A stretch of DNA of 64,000 nt from JBDHDH01 sp039591615 (GCA_039591615.1 JBDHDH010000003.1:50579-114578), one strand, 5' to 3'. Shown: positions 7,813 through 16,632, numbered from the stretch's first letter. Made by a program: numbers and translations. The notes: a model not told the origin generated them from the letters alone.

Positions 7813-9466
7813 TCGGAGCCGCCTCCGCGCGAGCCAGGGCGTCGTGGACGGCGTCTCGCACCTGCCGGTCGCGATCGTTGGCGAGGTCGAGCAGAATGGC
7901 TCGTGCCGCCCCCGCACCCGACAGCCCCAGCGCCTCGATGGCCGCCAGCCTGAGGGCGACGGGCTTCCGCTTGAAGAGCGATCCCCCGGTTTCCGCCACC
8001 TTCGTCAGAACCTGAATGGCCTCGGGCGTCCCGATCCGCCCCATCGCCCGGTAGTACTCACACAGGATCCCGGTATCCTCTTCGTTTTCCACGGCCGCGA
8101 CGAGGGGCATCACCAGCGCCGTCATGCCACGTCCACTGATGCCCTGCGCCACCGCAATTCTGACCTCGGCATCGGGATCTCGAATCAGCGCACGGAGATG
8201 GGGAGCCGCCGCAGCGGTGCCGATGCCCGCCAGGGCCACGCCCGCTGACCGTCGCACCCTCGGGTCGGTGTGTCCCGCGGCCTTCCCGAGGGCCGGAACC
8301 GCCTCCTCGACGCGCAGCTCCCCCACCAAATCGCACATGTTGCGGATCACGTACCACTGATGATGGGAGAACATGCTGATGATGACTTCGACGCCTGATT
8401 GCATTTGTTTGAGGGCTTGGAGGTACGCCCGGCGCTCTGCGTACGTCGGCGCAGCCACCAACTTGTCCAGCAAGACCTGGGTACCACGCTTGCCAACGAA
8501 CTGCATGAAATGCACGACATCTTTGGCGTAGAGCTCGTCTACGATGAGACTCGCGAACCGCTGCACCGCTTCCTGCGTCGAGATGCGTTGAAGGGCAATG
8601 GTATACGCTCGGTGGGTGTCCTCGTCCGGGGCCTTGTCGCGCTCCCGTACGAGCACCGTTGCCTCCTCGAGGGCCTCCTGAACCTGACCCCTTTCCACCA
8701 TGCGCACGACCCGTTTGGCGGTCTCGTTCAGTCGCCTCATGATGTCCAGGTCTTCGGAGACACCTTCGGGCTGCGGGATGTCGATGTCATCCTCGCTCTC
8801 CGGTGCCTCCGCCGGCAACATGTCCGGCATGGGAGCACCGTCTGCGGAGAGCACGACCCCCCGCTGCCACGATTCGGGCTCCTCCGCCGCTGCCTCGGGC
8901 ACCTCGGCGGCCGGCTCCGCCGGTTCCGTGCCAGACACCGCCGCGTCTTTCGCCGGCGCCGGCTGCTCCTCGGGCTGTGCCATTTCGGCAAGCTCATCCA
9001 AGACCCCCGCAGCCTTCAATGCGTCCGTCACACGAACCGCGGGCACCGAGCCACGACCCCGACGTGCCTGCTCGGCCGTCACGAGACCGATCGTAAGCGC
9101 ATTGGCATCCCGGAGCGTTCCTTCCACACCACCCGCAGCCTTCAAGTCGTCCGGACTGCGGGCCAACGCGAAGAGAAGCGTGAGGAGGTCCAGTGCTGAT
9201 GCCTTATGTGCGAAGAACACGGCCGCGATCCCGTGCGTGCGCAGTTGTTGCGAAAACGCGGTGGCGAAGGGCGTTTCGGGAGGGATCGCCACCCCCTCGA
9301 TGGTGAGCGTACTGCCGTAGCGGAGTCTCACTGTCGCGCTGCGTTGCGACGTCAGCTCAACGAGGGACCGCAGGGCGGCTTTGTGGTCGTCGACGGCGTC
9401 TGGCGAGCGCCGGAGCATATCGACGCTGCGGCCAAGCAACACCGCGAACTTGTGTTCGAAGCGCAT
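7799..9466 (-). CDS. HEAT-repeat protein, second copy in ECF transporter operon
   Basis: A 555-residue soluble protein. The N-terminal 100 residues form a small domain shared with its upstream paralogue. A low-complexity acidic, Pro/Ala/Glu-rich linker follows (about residues 170-215), then helical repeats from about residue 250. In the C-terminal third, HEAT/PBS-like units are clear: VEEAVPALGKAAGHTDPRVR, AAPHLRALIRDPDAEVR, ILLDLANDRDRQVRDAV. Start ATG 9466 is chosen because MRFEHKFAVLL aligns with the paralogue start MINPDHFAVTL; a TTG at 9505 is the alternative. HEAT solenoids are protein-binding scaffolds; the ligand is unknown. It is the last gene of the ECF operon. Confidence 0.82.
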   Translation of the reverse strand: MRFEHKFAVLLGRSVDMLRRSPDAVDDHKAALRSLVELTSQRSATVRLRYGSTLTIEGVAIPPETPFATAFSQQLRTHGIAAVFFAHKASALDLLTLLFALARSPDDLKAAGGVEGTLRDANALTIGLVTAEQARRGRGSVPAVRVTDALKAAGVLDELAEMAQPEEQPAPAKDAAVSGTEPAEPAAEVPEAAAEEPESWQRGVVLSADGAPMPDMLPAEAPESEDDIDIPQPEGVSEDLDIMRRLNETAKRVVRMVERGQVQEALEEATVLVRERDKAPDEDTHRAYTIALQRISTQEAVQRFASLIVDELYAKDVVHFMQFVGKRGTQVLLDKLVAAPTYAERRAYLQALKQMQSGVEVIISMFSHHQWYVIRNMCDLVGELRVEEAVPALGKAAGHTDPRVRRSAGVALAGIGTAAAAPHLRALIRDPDAEVRIAVAQGISGRGMTALVMPLVAAVENEEDTGILCEYYRAMGRIGTPEAIQVLTKVAETGGSLFKRKPVALRLAAIEALGLSGAGAARAILLDLANDRDRQVRDAVHDALARAEAAPTSEA

Positions 9467-9514
9467 GGGTTGAGGTAACTTACGATCACCCGGCCGAGGC
9501 GGCAAACCACTTCG

Positions 9515-10978
9515 TCACATTTCGGCGTCCCCCTCGTCGGCCTCGCCGCGCATATCGGCAAGGGCCATGCGGGCAGCCTCCTGCACCTCCCGATCGCGAT
9601 CCCGGACCAGGGCCTCGAGAAAACCGATCGCCTTGGGGCCTCCCATTTCCCGCAGCGCGTCGATGGCGGCCAGCCGGAGCGGCTTGGGCTTCCGCCCCAG
9701 GAACCAGCGGCCGGATTGGGCGATGTTGGTCAGCGTACGGAGGGCGTCCGTCGTGCCTATACGACCCAAGGCTCGTATGTACTCGCCTGCGACGAGCTGA
9801 TCCTTCTCCTGCTCCAGCGCCGCCGTGAGGGGACGAACGAGGCCGCCGGCCTGCGGACCCTTTACGGCATTCAGAACCAGCGACCGCAGCCGTGCGTCTC
9901 CCTGGACAACGATGCGAGCGAGATGCTCCAGCGCCGCCGGGGTCGCCACCTTCGCCACGGCCACTGCGGCCGCCTGGCGCACCCGTCCGTCCTTGTGCTC
10001 TAGCCCCAGGGCGAGCTCCGGCACCACCTCACCGATGCCGAGCTCCCCAACGAGCCAAGCGGCGTTTCGGACCACATACCAGTCGGGGTGGCGCAACATG
10101 GAGACCATGAGGGAATAGCCCTCCTTCACACCTCGTAACGACGCGAACGCCTTCCGTCGCTCGTCCATCGTGGGCAGCGAGTTAATCTGATCGACGAGCA
10201 CCTTGGTGCCATCCGGACCAGCGCGGCGTAGCACTCGTGAGGCAGCGTTTCCATACCGCGAGTCGTTCAACATCCGCGTGACGCGTTGCAGGATCCCACG
10301 GGTGAGCGATCGTCTCAGCTCGATGCCGTAGCAGCGACGCACGTGGTCGCTGCGAGCTCGGTCCTCCAAGGCGATCACAGCGGACAAGGCTTGAACTGCC
10401 TCTTCGAGCCGGTCTCCGTCAAATGCGTCCCGGATCTCGGCACCGACGTCATTCAATCGCTCCAGCACGTCATCCCCATGCGGTCCCCCCGCAAGCCGCC
10501 GCATAGCGACGCCCAGCCCGGTCATTGCCGGAGCGGCTGGAGACGTGGATCCCGTGCGCCCGTTCGCGGTCGCTTCGGGCTCATCGAGTCCGCCTAGCGA
10601 AACGAATACACCAGTACCACGCCATTCGTCAGCGACGTATTCGGCCAGCTCGGCAACGTGATTCTCGTCTGGCTCCGCAGCGAGCCGTTTCAAGAAGTTG
10701 AGTACCTCCGCCGGCGGAGCACCCTGCGAGAACGAAACCGTAGTCACGCGGTGTACTTCGAGGAGTGCAGTGAGGTCGGGTATCAGAGGCAGCGCGGGTG
10801 AAACCGCACTGCCTTCCACCACCAACTCACCGTCCCGCACGGCCACCGTGACGGATCCGAGCTTGGTGAGGGCAACGAGCGCCCGCAGCACGACTTTTCG
10901 TTGGGACACGTCAGGCGACGTACGGAACAGCTGGGCGGCGCGCGCCAGAGTCACCGCGAAATGATCAGGATTGATCAT
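9515..10978 (-). CDS. HEAT-repeat protein, first copy in ECF transporter operon
   Basis: 487 residues, paralogous along its length to the next gene downstream but without the long acidic linker. The N-terminal domain (MINPDHFAVTLARAAQLF...) is followed by helical repeats; units such as VVPELALGLEHKDGRVR and FLEALVRDRDREVQEAARMA show the HEAT pattern with conserved Asp/Arg. No signal peptide or membrane helix is seen. Its start overlaps the end of the ECF ATPase gene by 14 nt, which strongly suggests shared transcription and coupled translation with the transporter. Role in the transporter is inferred from this context only. Confidence 0.82.
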   Translation of the reverse strand: MINPDHFAVTLARAAQLFRTSPDVSQRKVVLRALVALTKLGSVTVAVRDGELVVEGSAVSPALPLIPDLTALLEVHRVTTVSFSQGAPPAEVLNFLKRLAAEPDENHVAELAEYVADEWRGTGVFVSLGGLDEPEATANGRTGSTSPAAPAMTGLGVAMRRLAGGPHGDDVLERLNDVGAEIRDAFDGDRLEEAVQALSAVIALEDRARSDHVRRCYGIELRRSLTRGILQRVTRMLNDSRYGNAASRVLRRAGPDGTKVLVDQINSLPTMDERRKAFASLRGVKEGYSLMVSMLRHPDWYVVRNAAWLVGELGIGEVVPELALGLEHKDGRVRQAAAVAVAKVATPAALEHLARIVVQGDARLRSLVLNAVKGPQAGGLVRPLTAALEQEKDQLVAGEYIRALGRIGTTDALRTLTNIAQSGRWFLGRKPKPLRLAAIDALREMGGPKAIGFLEALVRDRDREVQEAARMALADMRGEADEGDAEM

Positions 10979-11816
10979 CGGAGAAGCGCGAAGTTACAGA
11001 CCCCTCGAGGTCCCGGCAACGCTCGGCGAGCACGGTGGCGACGGCGTCGAACCGCACAGGCACTCCCGGGAAGCGGAGCGCTCGGCTGAGGCACGCCGCC
11101 GGGGGCATCTCGAGGCCGAGCGCCGCAAGGCGTGCCGCATCCAATATCAAGTCGCGACACGCCCCGTCGTAGACCACTCCGCCCTCTTCCAGAACGAGCG
11201 TGCGTTCGACGCTGTTTGCGACAAACTCGAGATCGTGCGAGACCGCGAGGACGGCGACACCACGCGCCGCCGCATCCTGGGCGACCCGGCAGACGACACC
11301 CCGTCCATCACGATCGAGCCCGAGTGTCGGTTCATCCAGAACGAGAACCTGCGATGCCTGCGCGAGGGCCGCCGCCAGAGCGACGAGTTTACGCTGCGGC
11401 GGCGGTAGATCGTAAGGATGTGCCGACGCCAGCGCCCCCAGACGGACCTCCTCCAGGGCGCTAGCGGCGAGCGCCCTGGCATCCGACTCATCAAGACCCC
11501 GCTGACGGGGTGCAAAAGCCACTTCATCCAACACGGTGCGCGCGAAAAGTTGCTGATCGGCGTGCTGAAACACATAGGCTACCCAGTTGGCCACTTCCTC
11601 GGGTGCCTTCCCCGCCGTGGCCTGCTCTCCAATCCATACCGTACCGCGAGTGGGATGGAGGATGGCGGCCAGGAGCTTCGTCAGCGTCGTTTTGCCGACA
11701 CCGTTTCGCCCCAGGAGACCCACCGTCTCTCCCAGCCGGATGGTCAACGTCACCCCCCGCAGCACGGCGTGATCATGATAGGAGAACCAGACGTCTTCCA
11801 GCCGGATCGCGGTCAC
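10965..11816 (-). CDS. ecfA: ECF transporter ATPase with broken signature motif
   Basis: A 283-residue ABC ATPase of the energy-coupling factor type. Walker A is intact (GRNGVGKT, residues 36-43), as are the Q-loop (VFQHADQQLF, Gln84), Walker B (VLVLDEP, Asp161/Glu162) and the switch His (AVSHD, His194). The ABC signature, normally LSGGQ, reads LPPPQ (residues 137-141); the codons at about 11394-11408 confirm three prolines. The C-terminal 60 residues extend beyond the ATPase core. The start overlaps the upstream ATPase stop by 4 nt. The protein should pair with that second ATPase to form a heterodimer. Confidence 0.9.
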   Translation of the reverse strand: MTAIRLEDVWFSYHDHAVLRGVTLTIRLGETVGLLGRNGVGKTTLTKLLAAILHPTRGTVWIGEQATAGKAPEEVANWVAYVFQHADQQLFARTVLDEVAFAPRQRGLDESDARALAASALEEVRLGALASAHPYDLPPPQRKLVALAAALAQASQVLVLDEPTLGLDRDGRGVVCRVAQDAAARGVAVLAVSHDLEFVANSVERTLVLEEGGVVYDGACRDLILDAARLAALGLEMPPAACLSRALRFPGVPVRFDAVATVLAERCRDLEGSVTSRFSDDQS

Positions 11817-12631
11817 AGCGAGTAGCGGGCGACGGCGGCCTCAACGGTAAGGGGGAAGGGCCCGGGACAGCCAGCGCGGTGACCGAGCGTGGCGATTGTC
11901 GTGCTCAGGCCCGACCGCACGACGTGAGCCGTGGCCAACACATCGTCCGGTGCCCCATCCGCCACCAGATGGCCGCGTTCCATGACCACGATCCGATCGG
12001 TAACAGTGATGGCGCGATCGATGTCCGTACTGGCGAGAATCACGGTGCCCTGGTCCGCAAGTCGGGGTAACAGATCGTAAACGGCCCTCGCCCCCTCGGG
12101 GTCGAGCTCCTGGACCGGCTCGTCCAACAGACAGACGCTGGGTTCCATGGCAACCACCGCAGCCAGCATCACGCGCTGGAGCTCGCCGCCGGACAGCGAC
12201 CGCGGATCCCGACCCGCCAGATGGTTGACGTCGAGGAGCGCGAGCGCTTGGACGACTGCCTGAGCAATGCGCCCACGTTCCCACCCCAGGTTGGCCGGAC
12301 CGAAAGCCACCTCGTCCCACACGGTGAATGCCATTCCCGACAGCTGCGTCCATGGCGTCGGGAACAGCAACCCAATCCGCCCTGCCAATGCCGCGGTTCC
12401 CACCGGGCTCGCCGGGTCGCGCCCCAACGTGAGGACCTCCCCCTCCCGGTCGCCGCCCGTCGATCGAGGGGCCAGCCCTGCGATGGCTAGGAGCAGCGTG
12501 CTGCACCCCGCCCCGAGCTGTCCGGTCACGAGTGTCACCTCGCGGGGTCTGAACTCCGCACAGACGTCACTCAAGGCCGGTTCCAACCCGCCGGAGTAGC
12601 GGAAGGTCAGCCTGTCGAGAAGAACGCTCAT
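11813..12631 (-). CDS. ecfA: ECF transporter ATPase with degenerate nucleotide site
   Basis: A 272-residue ABC ATPase, partner of the next gene. The signature is intact (LSGGE, residues 146-150) and Walker B is kept (VCLLDEP, Asp170/Glu171). Three other catalytic elements are lost: Walker A reads GQLGAGCS (residues 37-44) with Cys43 in place of the essential Lys (codon TGC at 12503-12505), the Q-loop Gln is replaced by Pro91 (LLFPTPW), and the switch His is Thr202 (ASTDID). The coding frame is otherwise clean, so this is not decay. It overlaps ecfT and the second ATPase by 4 nt on each side. Confidence 0.9.
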   Translation of the reverse strand: MSVLLDRLTFRYSGGLEPALSDVCAEFRPREVTLVTGQLGAGCSTLLLAIAGLAPRSTGGDREGEVLTLGRDPASPVGTAALAGRIGLLFPTPWTQLSGMAFTVWDEVAFGPANLGWERGRIAQAVVQALALLDVNHLAGRDPRSLSGGELQRVMLAAVVAMEPSVCLLDEPVQELDPEGARAVYDLLPRLADQGTVILASTDIDRAITVTDRIVVMERGHLVADGAPDDVLATAHVVRSGLSTTIATLGHRAGCPGPFPLTVEAAVARYSL

Positions 12632-13338
12632 TTCAGCACCTGTAGTAGCACCGCAACCAGCGTGCCCACGGCCATGACCCAGCGGGCGCTGCGATCAGCC
12701 ATGGTGTCAACCGGGGGGTCCAGCGGGGTGCGGCGCACGGCCCGCCCCCCGCCCCGGGACTCGAGCGCCATCGCTCGATCGTCGACTTCAGCCAATGCAC
12801 CCAACACCAGCGGGACCGTCAGGGGTACGATGGCGCCTATCCGGCGGAATAGGGAGCCCCGAACGCGAAGACCCCGACATCGCTGTGCTTCGAGGATCTG
12901 GCGTCCTCGATCGCGCAAGCGCGGAACCGCCTGAAGTGTCGCGGAGAGTAGGTACGCGAAGGCGAACGGCACGCGGCGGGCGACCAGGGCGTCCACCAGC
13001 CGAGCCGGATGGATCGTGACCAGGAGCATCAGGAAACCGAGCACCATGGTCCCGATGCGGCCACCGAAGGTGAGGGCACGAAGGGGTTCACCACCGAGCA
13101 GCCCGTGGATCAGCAGCAGGAAGCCCCAGAAGGGCGCAACGACCACCGCCGCTGGCAGGAGTATACGTGCCAAGCCCGCGGCGATGGCAAGCGTGACCAG
13201 CGCGGCTCCCAGTACGAGAGGCCCACCAGGCGCTGGCAGCACGAAGGCCAGGACCGCCACGCTCCCGACCAGGGTGAGATTGGTGAACGGATGCGCACGA
13301 TGGAGAATCCCGTGGCCGGCCTGGTATTCGACGATCAT
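12628..13338 (-). CDS. ecfT: ECF transporter transmembrane subunit EcfT
   Basis: A 236-residue membrane protein that couples ATPase motion to the substrate-binding S subunit. The N terminus has the EcfT-like LHRAHPFTNL segment after a short lead, followed by several hydrophobic helices. Two cytoplasmic coupling helices end in Arg-centred motifs at AQRCRGL and ALESRGG, matching the family's X-Arg-X signatures that sit in grooves of the two ATPases. One more hydrophobic segment closes the protein. Start and stop overlap the neighbouring genes by ATGA, so the stoichiometry is probably set by coupling. Confidence 0.88.
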   Translation of the reverse strand: MIVEYQAGHGILHRAHPFTNLTLVGSVAVLAFVLPAPGGPLVLGAALVTLAIAAGLARILLPAAVVVAPFWGFLLLIHGLLGGEPLRALTFGGRIGTMVLGFLMLLVTIHPARLVDALVARRVPFAFAYLLSATLQAVPRLRDRGRQILEAQRCRGLRVRGSLFRRIGAIVPLTVPLVLGALAEVDDRAMALESRGGGRAVRRTPLDPPVDTMADRSARWVMAVGTLVAVLLQVLK

Positions 13339-13910
13339 GCCTCACCGATTGTGCGACGCGCGCCTGGGAATCGGGCCGCCATTCGCGCGGGGGCCGACAC
13401 GAGGATGGTTCGCACCAGCAGGAGTGTGACCGTCTTGTCGAGGAGATCGGCGACCAGGCCGCCGAGGTAGACCGCCCAGCCTAACGTCAGCCCCATGCCA
13501 CGCAACAGGGCGACGAAGACCGTGGCACCTCCTCCCGTCACTCCTCCAAAAACAAAGAACGATATGGGCCAGGACATCGACGCGGCGAGCAGTCCCAGCC
13601 CGAGTCCGGCAATCAGCGTCAGCCAAGGGCGTCGAAAGACGCCCACATGCGCGGCTAGACCTGCATAGGCCGCCACCGCGAGCTGGACGGGGAGGAACCA
13701 CAGCCACGTGAAGTTGCCACTGACGACGGTGAAGACGAGCTGTGAGAAAAAGCCGGTGGCCAAGGCGGCCCAGGTTCCCACCAGGCAGGCGACCAGTACC
13801 GTCCCAACCGTGTCGAGAAAGAGCGGAAGATGCGTCACCGCGGCAATCTGGCCCAGCGCCAGATTGATCCCGACCGCGAGCGGAATCAGCGCGAGGAGAT
13901 GCGGGGACAT
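13335..13910 (-). CDS. ECF transporter substrate-binding S component
   Basis: A 191-residue protein with about six hydrophobic segments, the usual size for an S component, the membrane subunit that binds the vitamin or metal. Recognisable stretches are LPLFLDTVGTVLVACLVG near the N terminus and VADLLDKTVTLLL near the C terminus. It heads the operon S-T-A-A-HEAT-HEAT. The substrate cannot be assigned from sequence; no riboswitch was found in the 125 bp before it. The upstream space is shared with a divergent peptidase gene. Confidence 0.8.
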   Translation of the reverse strand: MSPHLLALIPLAVGINLALGQIAAVTHLPLFLDTVGTVLVACLVGTWAALATGFFSQLVFTVVSGNFTWLWFLPVQLAVAAYAGLAAHVGVFRRPWLTLIAGLGLGLLAASMSWPISFFVFGGVTGGGATVFVALLRGMGLTLGWAVYLGGLVADLLDKTVTLLLVRTILVSAPARMAARFPGARRTIGEA

Positions 13911-14035
13911 AGTGGCGTGTTCATGGTTAGATTTGTCATCACCTGTCGAGGCTCGATCCCAGCAGTCGACCTAAGATAGATCAAGGGAACCGCAACGAAA
14001 TAGAACGGCAAGACAGCGAGACAAGATTGACAACC

Positions 14036-15316
14036 ATGAGACTCCCAGCTCAGCGGACACTAGCGGTCGTTTGCCTTGCATTCAGCGTGGCGTGTACAGC
14101 GGCGGCCCAACACGCCGATGACCGCCCCTCCACTGCCGAAGACATTCGGGACCATCTGGCGTTCCTCGCAGCGGATGTCCTCGAAGGACGAGGGGTCGGC
14201 ACCGCCGGGCTCGATTCCTCCGCCGCCTACATCGCGGGTCAGTTCGCGCGGATCGGGCTCGAACCCGCTGGCACCGAGGGCTTCTTCCAGTCCTTCGTGG
14301 TCGACGAAACCGCCACCGCGGCCGCGCACGCTGGCGTCGGAAACCTACCGGTCCAGAACGTAGTGGGTGTCCTGCCAGGGAGGGGCCGGCTCGCCGGGCA
14401 GGCCGTGGTGGTCGGCGCTCATTACGATCACCTCGGCTACGGGGGGTTTGGAAGCCTCGACCCGGATAGCACCGGCGTGGTGCACAACGGCGCCGACGAC
14501 AACGCCTCGGGCACGGTCGCGCTCATCGAAACGGCCCGCCTCCTCGCTCAGCGAACCGCCACAGACGTGCGGACAGTCGTCTTCGTCGCCTTCACAGCCG
14601 AGGAGCTGGGCCTGATCGGCTCATCGCACTACGTGAAACACCCCGTCGTTCCGGGGGATTCCACTCTCGCCATGATCAACTTCGACATGGTGGGCAGGCT
14701 CCGGGATGGCAAGGTGCTAGCGATGGGGACCGGATCCGCCCTAGAGTTCCCAGCCCTCCTGGAAGACGTGAATGGTCTTCATGGTCTCACCGTCAATCTG
14801 GTCGGGGATCCATGGGGGAGGAGCGATCACATCTCGTTTTACGGCGACTCTATCCCCGTTGTCCACCTGTTCACCGATAACCATGAGGATTATCACCGCA
14901 CCACCGACGACTGGCCGAAGATCAACGTAGAGGGAATCGGCCGCATCGTCGACTTCGCCGCCGACCTGGCGTGGACTCTGGCGCTGCGGGAGGCACCCCT
15001 GACCTACGTCGATGTCGGCCCACCTCCGCGGGTGGCGGGCGGGGGGTATGGGGCGTACCTGGGCACCATACCCGACATGAGCGAGTCACCCGGCGGCGTC
15101 CGCCTCACGGGTGTCCGCACCGGGAGTCCAGCGGAGGCAGCTGGCCTCCGAAAGGGCGACATCCTGATCCAACTTGGCGACCACGCAGTCGGCAACCTCT
15201 ACGACATGACCAACGCCCTCCGGGCGCACAAGCCGGGGGATGGCGTGGCCATCGTCGTGCTCCGGGACGGGGAACGGTTCGAGACGTTCGCTACGCTGGG
15301 AAGGCGCGGTGGTTGA
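14036..15316 (+). CDS. Secreted M28 family metallopeptidase with C-terminal PDZ domain
   Basis: 426 residues. A Sec signal peptide ends near VACTAAAQ. The M28 zinc aminopeptidase domain follows: VVVGAHYDHLGYG (His-x-Asp region), NGADDNASGTVAL (bridging Asp), FTAEELGLIGS (catalytic Glu pair), INFDMVGRL (Asp ligand) and the last His ligand near VHLFTDNHEDYH. From about residue 345 there is a PDZ fold (GVRLTGVRTGSPAEAAGL, GDILIQLGDHAV), which in other proteases binds C-terminal tails. ATG 14036 is preferred over TTG 14027 because it begins the signal peptide. Its end overlaps the next gene by 8 nt. Confidence 0.9.
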   Translation: MRLPAQRTLAVVCLAFSVACTAAAQHADDRPSTAEDIRDHLAFLAADVLEGRGVGTAGLDSSAAYIAGQFARIGLEPAGTEGFFQSFVVDETATAAAHAGVGNLPVQNVVGVLPGRGRLAGQAVVVGAHYDHLGYGGFGSLDPDSTGVVHNGADDNASGTVALIETARLLAQRTATDVRTVVFVAFTAEELGLIGSSHYVKHPVVPGDSTLAMINFDMVGRLRDGKVLAMGTGSALEFPALLEDVNGLHGLTVNLVGDPWGRSDHISFYGDSIPVVHLFTDNHEDYHRTTDDWPKINVEGIGRIVDFAADLAWTLALREAPLTYVDVGPPPRVAGGGYGAYLGTIPDMSESPGGVRLTGVRTGSPAEAAGLRKGDILIQLGDHAVGNLYDMTNALRAHKPGDGVAIVVLRDGERFETFATLGRRGG

Positions 15317-15770
15317 GCCCGTCTTGAACGCCGACGCTGTCGTCAGGGCCCTCCACGCCGCGTTCTGCCGAGGGGCGTCCCGTCAACAACTGCTACAGCT
15401 CGCTGCCAGTCGCATACGGGAAGCCGGCCCCCCTCATACGGGTGTCTATCTCTATATGCTGCACGCGGACGAACTGGTCCTCGAAGCCTTTGACGGACAC
15501 CCTTCCGATCTGACCCGGATCCCCGTCGGGACCGGTGTGTGCGGACGCGCCGCGGCCGAGGGACGCGACATCAATGTTCCAGACGTCTCGCAAGCGGAAG
15601 GCTATCTCGCGTGCAGCGTCGACACCCGTTCCGAGCTGGTGGTTCTCATCCGGCGCCATGCCGAGATTTTGGGTGAGATCGACATCGACAGCGACCTCCC
15701 CAATGGTTTCTCCATGGTGGAAGAAGAGGCTGTCAGACAGGTGGCCGACGGGCTGGCGACACTCCTCTGA
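15309..15770 (+). CDS. msrC: GAF-fold free methionine-(R)-sulfoxide reductase-like protein
   Basis: 153 residues from GTG 15309, with GGGAAGG just upstream. It is a single GAF domain. Features of the free Met-R-SO reductase family are kept: GTGVCGRAA (first active-site Cys), YLACSVDTRSELV (catalytic Cys followed by the Ser-Glu pair) and GEIDIDSD (Asp contact). A third Cys seen in E. coli MsrC is replaced here in NVPDVSQAEG. The enzyme would reduce free oxidised methionine, suiting its overlap with a secreted peptidase gene. A non-catalytic GAF sensor is the alternative. Confidence 0.75.
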   Translation: MVEPVLNADAVVRALHAAFCRGASRQQLLQLAASRIREAGPPHTGVYLYMLHADELVLEAFDGHPSDLTRIPVGTGVCGRAAAEGRDINVPDVSQAEGYLACSVDTRSELVVLIRRHAEILGEIDIDSDLPNGFSMVEEEAVRQVADGLATLL

Positions 15771-15786
15771 TCATTAGCCGCCACGG

Positions 15787-16632
15787 GTGTCCAACCCCAC
15801 CGAAGAGACGGTCACGGTCCGGGGCGTCGAGATCTTCACACGCACGGTGGGCACCGGCCCGGACGTCGTCGTACTCCACGGCGGGCCCGGAGCCCATCAT
15901 GACTATCTCCTTCCGCAATACGACGCCCTCGCGGAGGGGCGGCGGCTGCGCTACTACGACCAGCGGGGTGGTGGTCGATCGGCCGCTCCTCGCCGCCGCG
16001 TTCCCGTTGGCTGGCGTGAGCACGTCGGCGACCTCCATGCGCTCCTGGACTATTGGGATCTCTCCCCGGCGACCTTGCTGGGACATTCGTGGGGCGGCCT
16101 CTTGGCCTTGCTCTACGCGATCAATCATCGGCACCGGGTTGGCCGGCTCGCACTCGTTTCGCCAGCCCCAGCCAGCGCGGCTGAACGCCGCACCTTCGAG
16201 CGCCGCTTCGCGCAGCGGATGCGGCACCCCACGATCCAGACGCGCCGGACACGACTGCGGCAGTCTGATCTCCGAGAACGAGATCCTGCCACGTACGATC
16301 GGCGGATGTTCGAGCTCTCGGTGGCGGGCTACTTCGCCGACGTTGATCAGGCCCGGGATCTCACGCCCTTTCGTGTGACGAAGCGCACACAGCGAGCCGT
16401 TTGGGCTAGCCTGGGTGAATACGATCTGTCCGACGATTTGCGAGAGCTCGTCGTACCGACGCTGGTCGGGCATGGTGTGCACGATCCGATCCCGCTATCG
16501 GCGGCCCGTCGGATCGCCGGTCTCATGGATGCCCGTTTCGTGACCTTCGAGCATTCCGGGCACGCGCCCCACGTCGAGGAACGCCGACGATTCATGGAAG
16601 TGCTCGACGGGTTTCTTCCGCCCCTATCATGA
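15787..16632 (+). CDS. Alpha/beta hydrolase, proline iminopeptidase-like
   Basis: 281 residues from GTG 15787. It has the HGGPG oxyanion motif (VVLHGGPGAHHD), YDQRGGGRS, and the nucleophile elbow GHSWGG; the last catalytic His lies in FEHSGHAPHVE and the Asp probably in GVHDPIPL. The HGGPG/GHSWGG pair is typical of the S33 family, which removes N-terminal proline from peptides, although many relatives are esterases. No signal peptide. The stop overlaps the next ATG (ATGA). Confidence 0.82.
   Translation: MSNPTEETVTVRGVEIFTRTVGTGPDVVVLHGGPGAHHDYLLPQYDALAEGRRLRYYDQRGGGRSAAPRRRVPVGWREHVGDLHALLDYWDLSPATLLGHSWGGLLALLYAINHRHRVGRLALVSPAPASAAERRTFERRFAQRMRHPTIQTRRTRLRQSDLRERDPATYDRRMFELSVAGYFADVDQARDLTPFRVTKRTQRAVWASLGEYDLSDDLRELVVPTLVGHGVHDPIPLSAARRIAGLMDARFVTFEHSGHAPHVEERRRFMEVLDGFLPPLS

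Noticed and set aside
13911..14035. Riboswitch before the ECF operon
   Set aside because: The 125-bp space shows no thiamin, cobalamin or queuosine core motif that I can recognise, though a covariance-model search was not possible.
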